Shown: piece after piece, positions 19,479 through 32,529 of the stretch
Position numbering within the stretch: position 1 is the first letter of the stretch
Layout: each line of letters starts with the position of its first letter
Position numbers and translations under genes: made by a program
The notes under the pieces: model-generated
What the model was told of the DNA's origin: nothing
The model's input: only the letters and a program-made list of their open reading frames with translations
Database searches by the model: none
Assembly: GCA_018398805.1 (NCBI GenBank)
Contig: JAGFBZ010000865.1
Location: 3,162,001-3,226,000 of the forward strand
Length of the DNA: 64,000 bases
Direction: 5' to 3'
Origin: Hirundichthys speculiger
Lineage: Eukaryota; Chordata; Actinopteri; Beloniformes; Exocoetidae

Positions 19479-22400
19479 TTACAAGCTTAGATCTACAAAT
19501 ATATGTTCAAAAACCATTGATTTCCCCTTGAGGCTGGAGGAGAAGATGAAACTCCTCCGGTCAGTAGTCACCACAGTAAATGACCGGGGTGACTGCACAT
19601 AAATATCCTTGAACTTGTGAAATGTTTTTGTCTCAGCATCCCAGAGGTAAATCTGTGTGAAAGAGTAATCACTGCCAAGAGCAAGATAGTGTCTGTCTGC
19701 GAAGGTGAAAGGCTGGAGGATCATGGCTCCGCGAGAGGGAAGAGCCTGCACCTCAGTGAACTGCTTATTGGCCCACTTGAGGACTTTGGAGTCGCCGATG
19801 TAGCAAGCTAGGGCCAGATACAAATCACCTTCCAGGCGAAAAGCTTTGACTGCCACCACATCATCAACTTTTGGGATTTCAATGTGAAGTATGAACTTCA
19901 GGGTACTCTTGTTCCACAGGTAGATTACAGGTGCCTGAGATCGACTGGCTAGAATTAGATAGTACTTCCCATCCACCTCTACAAACTCAGCATCTGTATC
20001 ACGAAACCATTCGTGGAGAAATTGGTAGGAATAAAAACCGGTTTCATTGCGGTCTGGTTGGTCAGTCCATTTGTAGAGAGTAGACATGCCTGCCTTGGAG
20101 CTGTCCACTATCACAAAGTACCAGTCGCCATCCATTTGAAAGACCTCCATGTCATTTGGTTTTGAAATGTTGAAGACCTCAATTGTTTGAAATTTGATGA
20201 ACTTATTTTGTTGTTCCTCAAACTTGTATATATGGGAGCCTCCGAAGAGCTGGGTGACTATTATCAAGACATGGTTTTCAATCAGAACTGACTTGCATCC
20301 AACAACAGATTTCCCTGTGAGGAAAAAAAAAATGTGTTTATTGGTAATACAACTCAAAATATTAAACATTTTGAGATGATTTTGTATGAAAAGACCAAAA
20401 GGCAACAATGAATCCATCAGTCAGAGATTTTCAACCCAGCCTGCAGTTGAAGACATGAAAAATTACATGCTTAAATATTGGTTAGTTGTATGAATTACTT
20501 TCCTACTGAGGCTTTATTATGATTTAAGGTTTTCCTTTTTCATCAGCGTGTTACATAGCAAAGTGTGAAATATCACGTCCAAAGGCAGCTATTCTTCTCC
20601 TTCATACTGTAGGACACTCAGGCCTGTATTCAATGTTCTTCTTGTGTCTCATTTATCTACAATACATCATCATGTCAAATATTTGTATATTGTTCACCTC
20701 CTCAAAAAAGGAATTACCATCTGCTACTCCACCAATATTTAGTAGCAAGTTGACCAGTAGCGGTTCCTGGCCTTTCATAAAGGTGATCATAAGGTGGGAG
20801 CTAATAATAAATGTTTCAGACAGGGGGTGTCCACAGTAATGAACTACACTAGTGAGAAACATAATGTATTTTTGCATATCAAAGCACGCCTGTAAGGGAG
20901 CTTAACATAGGCTTTTATAAAATGAGAAATTTCCTGAAAGACTTTCATACATGTGACAACAATAGCACTTTGACTCTGAAACCCAATACTTACAATGCTT
21001 CACACAACACATCAATGTTGTTTTTTTTCTGTGAGCAAAGCTCACCTTGCTCCTGGATGAACTCATATTTTTTGTGTTTTAATTCCCTGATTTATACTTG
21101 GTGCAAGTTTGTACTGGCATTTATATCTTAGTAAGTGACATTTATCTGAACACTGATTCGGGTAAAACATCCTTTCTTGTGCTGCTGGATCTTAGTTCAG
21201 GTTTTGATACTGTGGACCATAAAATCCTTTTTGATAGATGGAAAACTGGGTGGGGTTATCAGGTCCAGTTCTCAGTTGGTTCAGATCATATCTTGAAGGC
21301 AGGAGCTTTGTCGTTAACATGGGTGAAAATAAATCTTGGCCAATTCCCATGACCTGTGGAGTCCCACAAGGGTCAGTTCTTGGACCACTGTCAATCTCTA
21401 CATGCTTCCCTAAGGACAGATCATACATGACAACAATGTGGCTTATCACAGCTATGCAGGTGATTTGCTTGGCTCTTTCATCAAATGGACTCTGGTCCAT
21501 TAGACTCACTTGGTCAGTGCTTGGAGTGTGTCAGTAGCTGGATGCAATCAAGCATTCTTCAGTTAAATCAATCTTGATGTTGTAATTGACTCAGACCAGA
21601 GCTTCAGAGGCCACATCAAGGCTGTAACTAAAACAGCTTTTTATCACCTCACACAGATATAAAGTGAGTAAGAGATCTGATGTCCAGAGCAAATTTGGAG
21701 AAACTCATCCATGCCTTAAATTCCAGCAGACTTGACTACTGTAATGCTCTTCTGTTTGGTCTTTCTAAAAAGATAATTAGACAGCTTCAACTCATCCAGA
21801 ACGCTGCTGCCAGACTTCTAACAAGAACCAGAAAAACTGAGCACATTCCCTCTGTTCTGAGATCCTCACACTGGCAACGAGCTACCTACAGAACAGACTT
21901 TAAAGAGTTACTGTTAGCTTACAAATCAATGAACAACATGGGACAGAACTCATTTTTGATCTCCTTGTAGAATATAAACCAAACCAGCACTGAGATCATT
22001 TGGAGACAGTCAGAACCTCCAGTTAGAACCAAACAGGGTGAAAATGCATTTACTATGCTGTACACAGATGTGCCCCAATTCTAGACACTTTTAAAGTGTA
22101 AACTAAAAAAAACTCTGCCCTTTGCCCAAGCCTTTGTTTAATCTAATTTTACTGTTTTTATTTATCTACTCAAAGCTGTTTTATTTATTTTCTGTCCAAA
22201 TCTGTTTTTTGTTATTTTATTATGCATTTTATTTGCTTATTATTTAATTTGCTTCGTCTTTCTTTCATCTTAATGCCTTTGTAAAGCACTTTAAGTTGCC
22301 TTTGTGTATGAAATGTGCTGCACAAATAAAATTGCCTCACCTAGTGGGAAATCTCCTCCAAACACATTGGGAAGCCTTTATAACAGTAAGGCAGCTTACT

Positions 22401-25400
22401 GCAAGTCAGTATTACTTCAGTATGTGGTAAATTGTGAAAAAGTTCTATGAAAATGGTTTAAAAACGGTGGCGATTTGGTGCTGATGTTGTTTATAACACA
22501 GAAGAGAACATTAATGAAACTGACTCACTACAAACTAACGTATGCTAATTAATAGGATGCTAAAAATCTATTTTTTATTATGTAGTTGCTTTTAAATGCC
22601 ATTGGCGCTTCAAGATCCTGATAGTTAGATCAAGCTTGGGTTATGCTGGGAAAACATTTGTATGGAGTTGGATTGCTTCATTGCTGTCATCTGGTGGTTT
22701 TCATGGAATTTAGATAAAAAGAACAGACTTTTCTTGAAATAAGACTTAAGGTGAGCGTTGTCAAACCTGTTATGTTATCAAATTTTCTGAAATTCATTTC
22801 AATGTGATCCCATTCCATGATCACACAGCTGTTGGAGTTCGGGGCAGCCATCGCCACGAAGATGTCCTCTTTAAAGGAGAAAATATCCGCAGACATGGAC
22901 TGAATGGGAATAGACTGATGACGCACAAAATCTGTGAAATACAGACAAAAACAAAAACTGCTCGTTTGTTGATTAAGTGATCAGAGACCTCACTGCTTGA
23001 AATTACATTTTCACCAAGGTATAAACCTTCATCTGCAGACATCTGAGGCTATCATATTCTCATAATATTATTATAAAGGCTTTGATTTTAAAATACAACA
23101 GAAATAAATCTTATTTCCCTTTTTGACCAACGTGGCTCAAACCCATACTGTATCCATGATCTCTGGAGTCTCCTCAGTCTTACTCTTTCGCAAAGGTGCC
23201 CCACTGGATACCTTATAGTGAAAGTACATTCATGTAAAAGAGTATTTACTTTAATGCTATCTGTTAGCAATGTTCATCTTCAAATATATTTTCGTGACCA
23301 CACCCGTATTTCAAGCCAACCAAGGATGAAAGTATACTACCCCAAATCAGAAAAGGTTTGGATAGCATGGAAACATTCAAATTATAAAGTCTAATTAGTT
23401 TGACATGGATTTTCCTCAGTATTTTACCATGTTTTTTCTCATCAAAGGAATGATGAAGAATGATGAAAAAAACAGATATAGGTAGTGGACAGGTGTGTCT
23501 GTAGTCCTGACCTGTCCCTAATAGAGGAAAGTGTGTAGATTTTTAAAACAAAAGAAAAAAGCCTGTTCCATTGTCCATCCTATGACAAATTTGCAGGAAG
23601 AGGATGAAACTACACTTGAAAATGTACATTGTTTGTTACATTTAACACAAAGCATCTTTAAGTGTTATGAGAAGATTAAAAAGTGGTTAAAATGTTTTTA
23701 GAATCTATTGCAGGTCTCAAATGCAGGAATGGAAGTAGAGTTACAAAGGATATCAAGATCACAAGTAAAAGCATGAAATATCTTGGGCTCATCCTGTCTG
23801 TCGTTAAATAAGAGTCAAAGTAAATGTGAACATAGCTGCCTTTTTTTCGTATCTTTTAAGAAATAGAACAATAAACGTGGCTGTAGTGTTTTAATCTTTG
23901 CTGTCTGAGCTATAAGCTCAATTCACTGTCAGAAGTGGTGCACACCATGACAGTTGGCAGTCTGAGGTCAAACATAGGTTGTATAATTTGGTACAGATAT
24001 CCACAAAGCTGAGAATTACTTGACCTTTTCTGTAGCATCATGATAATACTGATCTAAAGTTCTTAAAAGCTTAAATAATTTCATTGACTGCTCAGACTTT
24101 ATGTGTAATACAGTAGCCCTGTCAGAAACATGTTCATCAATATTGCCAAACACCAGCAAATGTTCTCATCAGCAACACCTAATTTCTGTCTTTCAAAATG
24201 TTAGCCTGCTACCATCTATATAAGAGTGTTAGCATGCTTGCACCGACCAGCCATGACATTATGACCACCTGCTTAATATTGAGCAGGTCCTCCTTGTGCT
24301 ATCAAAAGAGTTGTGGACAAAGAACATCTGAGGAGTGTCTAGTTCTAAGATTGTAGCAATAGATCCTTTGGACCCTGTGGGTTGTCAGCTCTCTGTGGAT
24401 AAGGACTGCTTCCCACAGATGTCCATCAGGTCCTGTCTTGGAGAACTTGGAGACCAAATGAAACCCTCAGATTCTTTGTTGTGCTTTTTGAACACTTCCT
24501 AAATAGAACTGTGAGAGACAGCAACTATTGGGATTGATGTTGCCATGTTGGAGGGTGTGATTAATCTGCAAAAGTTTTCAAGTTAATGGCAAGTGCCAAG
24601 ATAACATTCATGAGAAGGATGTAAGCAGTTCTACTCACATTACTCATCACTGGTCATAGTGTTATGACTGATCAGTGTACATCAGTATTTAACATGAAGC
24701 ATTTCAACTTGACAATTTCCTTTGATTATGCACTTGCTGTTTTACCTGTAGAAATACATTCACCCGGTGGAATGGGAAGGTCGTTGAGCCTTTTGCCCTT
24801 CATGTCATTGGGGCCTGCGCACATGACATCTGATACTGTGGCATTAGTGTTTTTCAGCCACGTCATCAGCCACTTGTTCTCACAGTTGCACTGGAAAGAG
24901 TTTCCTCGCAGATCCCTGATGGATGACAGTGACAGAGGCCACACATGCTCAAGACCACGCAGAAAGTAAAGGTGTTTCTGTATTAAGCTTAATTTTCAAA
25001 TAGATATGTCCCACTATTAAATACTAATGCAGTTATTGCCAGATAGCATAGTCTGAGTCAGCTTCACTTTGGAATCTATAATGGAAAAAGTAGATGTGTA
25101 TTCTCTCTCTCAGAAACACACACACACACACACACAAGCGCATTGCTGACACCACAACTGCTTACTCACAGTTCCAGCAATGAATCCAAGTCAAAGAAGA
25201 GATCTCTTGGCAGAAACCTCATCTTGTTATTTGCAAGGGAGCTGAGGCAGACACACAGGGAGACAATGAAAGCCAGTTTCTGTCTATCTTCTCAATCTTT
25301 CTTCAAGTTGCTGAATCATTTTTTTCTTATTGGTATGAAATATTAGTGTTGCAGAGTGTAAATAAGCCCAAAGCTCTTTTTTCAGATTGATGAAGACCAA

Positions 25401-26180
25401 GAAAACAGACTTACAGATGAGTCAGAGCTCGTAGACCTCGCAAGGCATTTTTGGTGATTGTTTCAATCTTGTTTCTTTCAATAAATCTGTGGTATACCAT
25501 TGTGAGCATGCAGAGAAATACAAAACATCATGTCACACCAGATATGTAAATGTGTCTCTTTTTGGTTTTAATATTTGAGATGGGTAGACTTGGGTTGAAA
25601 ACACTGTTGTGTACAAATGCATTACATTTATTAAAAGAAAATATGTCAGTGATTTGTTCGCCTAATGGTACTTACAAATACTCAAGGTGGGAAAGACCAG
25701 AAAAGGCATCATCTTTAATTGTAGTCAAAGAATTGGCATTAAGAAGCCTGTAAAGATAAGAAATTTTTAAAAAAAAGTGCATGAAAGGAAGCTGAACCTT
25801 CTCCTCTTCAGCGATCTTTCTTTTTCTCTAACTCAAAGGAACAAGAAAAAGTTTGCATTATTAATGTTTTTTTTTTATTATTATTATTTGTGCTGCATTG
25901 TCAATGCAACTAAACTCATAAATGTCAATAATCTATGAATTGGCAACAGCTACATGGAACAGAAAGGCACTTACAGCAGCTGAAGAGAAGGCATAAGTGA
26001 AAACATCCCCTCCGCGATTTCCGCAATGGATCCATTTACTATGCTTCTGTTGGGAGAAGCATAAAGGACATCTTAACACAGTGTACAGAAACACATCAAG
26101 AAGCGAAGTCAGATGGGAACCACCTAACAGGAAGTAAATCATGGCTTTAGTCGCATTATTACATGTTTGTGGTCTCCTTA

Positions 26181-26211
<31 letters not shown>

Positions 26212-26419
26212 GGCAAAAGATATCAGATCAGATATTTACTCACAGTGAGTTGATCTCATTCGGTATAGTCCGGGGGATCTGTGAAGTACCGACGCAGATG
26301 ATGCTCTCCTTGGAGCAGGAGCATCCTGAAGGGCATTTAAAATTCCTTTTGGATTCAGCTGATGCATAAAAACACAATAGCACAAGACTGGCGGACAACC
26401 AGTGCACAGCAGACGTCAT
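19479..26419 (-). CDS. lgi2: Leucine-rich glioma-inactivated protein 2 (LGI2)
   Basis: Secreted LRR/EPTP protein; the LGI family binds ADAM22/ADAM23 at synapses. Eight exons on the minus strand: 26419-26244, 26046-25975, 25747-25676, 25486-25415, 25241-25170, 24915-24746, 22931-22767 and 20314-19479. They join in frame to 544 residues (human LGI2 is 545). Exon 1 has a signal peptide (SASLVLLCFYASAES) and the LRR N-cap cysteines (CPSGCSCSKESIICVG). Four exons of exactly 72 nt each encode one LRR. The next exon has the C-cap (FQCNCENKWLMTWL). The last two exons encode the EPTP beta-propeller (WDHIEMNF, GFYSYQFLHEWFRDTDAEFV). It ends VDLSL like mammalian LGI2, not VDLSA as in LGI1. Paralogue a or b is unresolved. 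Confidence 0.96.
21100..22338 (+). mobile_element. L2-like LINE fragment (reverse transcriptase and 3' end)
   Basis: Antisense to lgi2, in its last intron. Decayed reverse transcriptase is readable on +: FLVLLDLSSGFDTVDHKIL, then WFRSYLEGRSF and GVPQGSVLGPL. The YADD box is degenerate (YAGD-like near 21455). Further on come RLDYCNALLFGL and IQNAAARLLTRT, a C-terminal block typical of fish L2-type elements. The tail is T-rich and ends 'gctgcacaaataaaattgcc'. It is 5' truncated with frame breaks. Confidence 0.8.
24239..24679. mobile_element. MITE with 28-bp terminal inverted repeats in an lgi2 intron
   Basis: The left end is TGCACCGACCAGCCATGACA and continues TTATGACC. The right end reversed is TACACTGATCAGTCATAACA and continues CTATGACC. 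About 440 bp, no intact ORF. Ends of this type are common in fish Tc1/mariner-like MITEs. Confidence 0.75.
25112..25136. repeat. CA dinucleotide repeat
   Basis: About twelve CA units, 34 nt from lgi2 exon 5 (25241-25170), on the downstream intron side. Confidence 0.9.
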
Positions 26420-26600
26420 GTTGCTTCTCAGGCATCAATGCTTGCAAATGAGACCGTGGTTGGAGCGAGCGGTCCGTTTTCTCCGCTGGGCGACATCAAA
26501 CTGCAGCAGTACACTGGAAAACCCTGACACGGGCTGATACGGCTGCAGCTGCCCACCGGAAGGGACGGGGGAAAAAGAAAAAAAACTCACAATGATGATA
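26420..26600 (-). promoter_or_regulatory. Probable lgi2 5' UTR and promoter region
   Basis: Sequence just upstream of the lgi2 ATG (26419) is GC-richer than its surroundings ('gagcgagcggtccgttttctccgctgggcg') and becomes AT-rich beyond 26600. No TATA box or firm motif. Confidence 0.3.
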
Positions 26601-26741
26601 TGATTTCGTAGAGAGGAATACATTTACCCAGGCGTGTATATGCTACAGAGCGATTTCATAATTGACATGCTTTAAACTGCCAACGTGTAATTGTAGTTAT
26701 TAAAACGATGTTAATTTGAGTACCTTTTGATACAAAACAAT

Positions 26742-26742
<1 letters not shown>

Positions 26743-26819
<77 letters not shown>
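26743..26819. repeat. Pure TA dinucleotide tract
   Basis: About 38 uninterrupted TA units, followed at 26827-26849 by a T-run. It lies about 320 bp upstream of the lgi2 start codon. Confidence 0.97.
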
Positions 26820-26824
<5 letters not shown>

Positions 26825-27639
26825 GATTTTTTTTTTTTTTTTTTTTTTTGCTTCAGCACCATGGAGAGCGTGATCAATTCTGTCCATTCAAACATTAAAA
26901 ATTTTTTTCGCTTCCGTCTATTTCTGTATATTTTATTACATGAATCCAGTACCAACAAGGCGTTATTATTATTTTTTTTTATTTTTTTGTTTGTTTGTTT
27001 TTTGTTTTGATTGGAATGTAAATGACTGAGCCATTGCTTTTCTTGAAAACAACAGAAAATATCCATGGTACATGAAAGCTTTTCAGACTGTCACTTACAT
27101 ATTTCAAAAATCCCCCAACATTTTCAGCTATACTTATGTGAAGCTGTGAAAACCAATCTAAATCCAATAATTTATGGATTTTGATCTGGATCTTGGTGCT
27201 GCTGTAGAAACCAGCATCTTTTTAGTTTCTGTCACTTTACTGACATCAGCACATGTGCAATGTGTAGATATTTTCCTCTTGGTCTTCCAGATCTTGTCTT
27301 TGCTCACTAATTGGTACATACTGTATCAGCACTATTTTTGATAAAAGAGATGCCATGCTGGAGGAACTTTGATATTTTATTTCCATCCATTTCCAGTTCC
27401 CTTTATTTTACACTATGAGCAACTGCTTAAGAGCTCATCCAGACTTTGAAAATTGTAAATAATAGAAAAAAGCTCTGAAGTGTCATCTGTTGATTCACTA
27501 AGTTTTTTTTTTTGAGGTTTTGAGATGTAATGGAAAGTAGGGGATCTTTTCTACAGTAACATTTTACTGTCTAGTTCTTCAGTTCCTAAGTCCATTGAAT
27601 ACAAATAACTAAGCAGAATCAACATGTAAATAAAGGTTT

Positions 27640-27740
27640 TCTCTTTCATCCATCCATCCATTTTCTACACATAGAATTGCAAGGAGGTTGGAGCATATCC
27701 CAGCTGTCATCAGGCCAGATTTACATCATGTATAAGGTTG
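27640..27740. repeat. Fragment of a common fish dispersed repeat
   Basis: 'catccatccattttctacac' is followed by 'ggttggagcatatcccagctgtcat' and 'gttgccagtccatcacag'. This is the familiar LINE/SINE-tail type sequence of fish genomes. A related 'gatggactggcaatctgtcc' piece is at 34267-34300. Confidence 0.6.
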
Positions 27741-28480
27741 CCAGTCCATCACAGAGTTCTTCAGGAATTAGTAAAATATTTGACTTATGCACAAGAGTTT
27801 GTATACCACCTACAGAGTTCTGTAGCGCATTGTTTCCAATCCAGTCCCTGACCACAGGACATACTGACCAGCATATTTTAGGCTTTTCCCTGCTCTGATA
27901 CAGCAGGGTTTCATAAATGGTCCATGGCTCTAGCAGAATTTGACAAGGTCACCTATTCATCAGATTCAGGTTTAATAGAGTGGAGAAACATCTAAAATAT
28001 GTATAGCAGTGAGTCCTGGGGAAAAGGATGGGAAAGCTCTGCTGTAGTGGATGCAGAACTTGCAGGTATATTTGTGCACCACTAGAGGGAAGCTGCTGAC
28101 AGAGAAATACAGAAGAAACATGCTCCAAATCCTGTGACAATAAATGCATCTGCATTTACTTCATTACTGTATGTGATCATAGCATGTCATTTATTTTTAA
28201 TCAGCATGTGAAGGTAAAATCTAAGTATTCACATTTTACACAAAGAGGCTTTAAAACATAAACTGAAAGAAATGGATTTTTGGAAACGAATGAATCAGAT
28301 TATTTATTTTTTCTTCACCATAGAATACCCAAGTAAACATTCATGTCAAGTTTTCTCCAGAAAACATTTACAATATAGGTTGTTTAGTTTAGGCAATTAT
28401 AAAAGCAACTTCAATATATGCAATATAAAATATTTTTCCTCAACTGTTAATTTAAAATATTATTTGGCAAAAACACATTA

Positions 28481-28548
28481 GATTAGATTAGATTAGATTA
28501 GATTAGATTAGATTAGATTAGATTAGATTAGATTAGATTAGATTAGAT
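28481..28548. repeat. GATTA pentanucleotide repeat
   Basis: About 13 units of GATTA followed by 'gatgtactttatttatccccc', a LINE-tail-like sequence. A TTA trinucleotide repeat follows at 28597-28644. Confidence 0.95.
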
Positions 28549-28594
28549 GTACTTTATTTATCCCCCAAGGACACTATTTTCTCAGTTTATCCTC

Positions 28595-28644
<50 letters not shown>

Positions 28645-29104
28645 CACAGTTGTCATTAGTTCATATATCAAATCATGAATTTTTTTTTACAACTGTTTTT
28701 TTATGGCATCAAAGAAGATAAGATAAGAAAAGATAACATGCATCTTTAAGATAAGATGCATGTTATTGCTCAGCAAGGGTTTTGTTTATTTGCTTTTTGT
28801 TTGTTTTTGTTTTTTTGTGGGGGCATAAGTGCAACATACAACTACAAACTGTTTAAGTACATGACTGACAGCACAGAGATATTCATAATAGATAGACAAT
28901 GAATGAAAATAATAAGAACTCACAAAACAACGCAAAATGACCTATTTAAATATAGCAGTGATCAAGCAGATTGGCAGCAAACACAGCTCATAGCTGAAGT
29001 AAGGTCTATAGGTCTGGCAAACACTTGAAGCCATGTATAAGCATCTATGCCACCTTTCAGAATTTTTATTTTTTTTAAATTGCCAGGTCAGATATTGACA
29101 TTTG

Positions 29105-29540
29105 TGGACTGTAGTGCCCCCTACTGATAAAATCTCCCCAAATTTGGTGCACATCCAAAGAATCTTATACTGATTGGCATGTATATTGTAAAACTCTTGA
29201 TCAAACTTGATACTGACAAAGTGTATCCGTTGTACCACACCCAAAATATGTACTGGCACATAACGTCTGTCCCAGACTGTCTAATCAAAAATACTTTTAA
29301 CAACTTTTCATCAGGATGTTCCATAAAACTTGGATGAATGACCTTCGACTAGTTTGTTTTACTTTCTCTATCATAATTTTTAAAATGCCAGGAACTTTTG
29401 TCAGACTAAAATAGGTGTGGCTATGTCAGTTAGAGTCAGGATCTTCTAAGGACCTTTTTTGTTTATTGTCTTGCCCATACATTCACGAGATATGAGTAAA
29501 AACATAAATTCCCCAATGATAGCGCCACCTATAGATGTAT
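29105..29540. mobile_element. Putative non-autonomous DNA element
   Basis: The ends are weak inverted copies: 'tgtagtgccccctactgat' at the left and 'gatagcgccacctatag' at the right. The interior ('ccaaatttggtgcacatcc') matches a repeat type I recognise from fish. No ORF. Confidence 0.4.
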
Positions 29541-30988
29541 TGAGATAAAAAAAGGAATGGATGAAAAGTAATGATGATAAAACACATTCTGTTTATGTGT
29601 AAACATAGTTTACAGACATCCATGTAAAATTTAAAAGGTACAGACAAATATTCCTACCATAGTAATGGTGAGATTATGGTCACACAACATAATCACACAA
29701 CTATGTGATCAAGATGATAATACTGTACAGAACATTGATTAGGTGGATATTTTAACTTGATTATAACACTCTCTGTTTCAGTTGTTTCTTTGTATTTGCA
29801 ACTGGTCAAAGTGGTAGAGACTTTTTTGTTAGGTCAACTGCTCCTCTCATCTTTCAGTTTCCTTACCCTGTCTCCTAAAAGGCCGTATTCTTACAACAAT
29901 CATCTTATTCAACGTTCCCACAGGCCATAACTGGGCGCTGACCTTTGCCGAAGCACCAGTAGTCTATGAGCATGAGTGAAACCAAATAACCAGAAGGCAG
30001 CAACCGTACGTGTCTTTCATTGTTGGCATGATTCATGACAGCTCTGCCAGCTCTGCTAGCATTGCCGTATTTAGGCTAGAGAATCCCTAAAGAGTCAGGA
30101 CACATGCAAGCTGAAACCAGATGACACACTGCAAACATCTCTCACCTTTTTTTTCTTTTTAGACAACCATAAAGATGTGATTAAGATTCTGGATCCTCCA
30201 CTTTGAGGAAACACACCGTACGTTTACATGTGTTTTTCATAAAGCGAAAATATCTGCCTGTTCGCCCTCCACAGACATCCGGAGATGTCGCTTGTGACCC
30301 TTTGACACATTTTATTACATTTTTCTCATGACTTGAATGTCTGGACAACTTTATGAACACAATAAAATGAGCTCATTTCCATTTGGTAACTCACAGAGCA
30401 AAACACAGCAGCACAGTGATGAAACAGCATTTAAGACTGACTAAAGCAAATATATGTGCAGCTAAAAATGGCTGAAAAACTTTAAACAAACTAAACTTGT
30501 TTTTTTTTTTTTAATTCTTGTCCACAGGTGTGTGTGATTGAAACAGATTAAATAAATTTTCTACACAAAATAACAAAAGAACTACAGAAATGTATACCTC
30601 CACCTTCTTGTCGCATCTGTTCTGATCCTGAAGCATCCACAAATGTTAAACATAAAACAACAAGCAATACAATACTCTAAAGAAAGAGACTGTAACTTCT
30701 GATGGCACAAATAGAAAGGCATTCTGTAGTGTAAGTTTAAGGATGTCACGTGTGGGGATTCATATAACCATCAATCATACCGGGTATGGCACGGTAAAAC
30801 CATTAACCTTTTTATGGGTTCAGATGAAGTACACTTAATATAATTCTGTGATTATTTCCCCTCCGTGGTGTTTCTGTGTTGTAAACACACCAACTTCTTC
30901 ACCAGGGGTTAAGTAAGAGCTGATACCAACTTCTTACAACAAGCATCAATTCTTCCTAAGTGAACTGTCATGTTCGGCAGAAACACTA

Positions 30989-31234
30989 ATCCGTCACATC
31001 CAGAAAACCAGCGCACATACAACACTTTCCAATCCAAAGCTGACCTTTGAACCTTTGAACCATGAAGCCCTTGAAGGATGATGTGTGCATGTTCAGGGGG
31101 AGGAGGGAAGGAGGACCTGGAGAAGTGCAGCGTGTGCTCTCAGTCTTCTCCGGTTCCTCTTCAGGAGCCTCAGAGGGCTCAACAGCTTGGGTCAGAAGGT
31201 CTCTGCTGCTGCTGGATGCTACAGAAATCCTTCT
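30989..31234 (-). other. Possible exon of unknown identity
   Basis: After the minus-strand acceptor GACGTGTAG, a frame stays open for about 80 codons to a stop. It has a Ser/Glu/Pro composition (VEPSEAPEEEPEKTESTRCT) and ends KCCMCAGFLDVTD. The same DNA is also open in several + frames, so openness alone is weak evidence. I do not recognise the protein. It could be a terminal exon, a lncRNA or chance. Confidence 0.2.
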
Positions 31235-31959
31235 ACACGTCAGAACAGGAGTCAGCACATAATGGACCGGCTCGTGTTCAGTAGAACCAAATCATTTTAG
31301 ACAAATTCCTATACTGATTTCTAATAAAGTAGCATGGTTAACAGTTTTCTCCTTTACCTTTAAATAAGTTACAACTATAGTAAAAAATAAAAAATAAAAT
31401 AAATAAATCATCACATTGTTGTGAGTTCATCATTTCGTGGCTATTTGGTTTCATTATTGTCAGTTTTTAAATTAGCCGTAATCATTAAAACATTAAATGA
31501 ATTACTCTTTGATATCCATCCATTACATTTCCTGAAGCCAATACTGTATTAAGACCTGAAGTTACGGACTACTTTGAATATTCTATGTACAAAGTCATTT
31601 CAAATATGACTCAATAATGCCTTGGCCAGCTTTAAAACCGTGCTTACACGTGCTTCTGATAATACCACGAACAATTTCATGCAGTCATCTTCTTTTTGTC
31701 ACATCGGTGTGCTTCAATTTTTTTTTCTTTGCATCCAAATCTGCCTCTGTAAGACATTAGAGCTATAAGTGCTCCAACTACCAAAAAAAAAAAAAAAATA
31801 ATAATAATAATATTAATGTTTGCAAATGGAGCCACGTCAAATTAAATTGTGGTATTAAATCTTTGAAGAGATTCCACAGATATTGATAGTGTGGATAGGC
31901 TCCCTAAAGATGAATCAAGGTAATGTTAACTTTCTATGTGTACAAATAGTCAATAAAAA

Positions 31960-32265
31960 GAACTGTTCCTACAGCTGCCTCTTTCCAGTCGCTGCCGCCG
32001 TGTTATAAATTTGCTACATGTCAATCATTTGCTACATGTCAGCAAAAGGAGGAGAGTTCATGGCTTTTTGTACACATACAAAGCTTAGATTAACTTGGTT
32101 TGTCTGCAGGGAGCCTAGTCACACTATAACTTACGCAGAAGGCTTAAAATAGCTATTTATTTTGCCCCCATATTTCATTCTAACCCAAAGCTCCTTCAGT
32201 TCATGTCATTTTGGTCCCTTGCATCTAATAATAGTCCTAGTGTCTGATCAGAGCTGCTGCTTCTG
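31960..32265. mobile_element. MITE family, degraded copy 2
   Basis: Shares 'ggtttgtctgcagggagcct' followed by a 'cacactataactta' block, then 'ggcttaaaatagctatttattttgc' and 'cattttggtccct' with the copies at 18269-19035 and 45558-45993. Terminal repeats are mostly lost. Confidence 0.5.
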
Positions 32266-32529
32266 ATGGATTGGAACTCATTTTGATATCTTAATCATGG
32301 ATGGAGTAAAAACCATCTTTCTAGCTCATCATGCAGGAATTTTTCAGCTGTCCGACCAACACTTGTCAACTCTGAGGATTTGCTATCATAAAATCAACAC
32401 TTGTTCATGCCGGAAGATTTGCTGTGTCACCATTCAGCTTATCCTTTGCTGTCAGATGGCTATTTTCAGAGCAGCATGCATATTGTGTATCAATTCTCCC
32501 AGTTCTCTATCATCATCTGATGTGTGAGT

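Noticed and set aside
21098..21970. Reverse-transcriptase frames as a host gene
   Set aside because: Truncated, frame-broken L2-like LINE in an lgi2 intron.
28481..28644. GATTA and TTA repeats as a CRISPR-like array
   Set aside because: Units are 5 and 3 bp with no spacers; simple microsatellites in a vertebrate genome.
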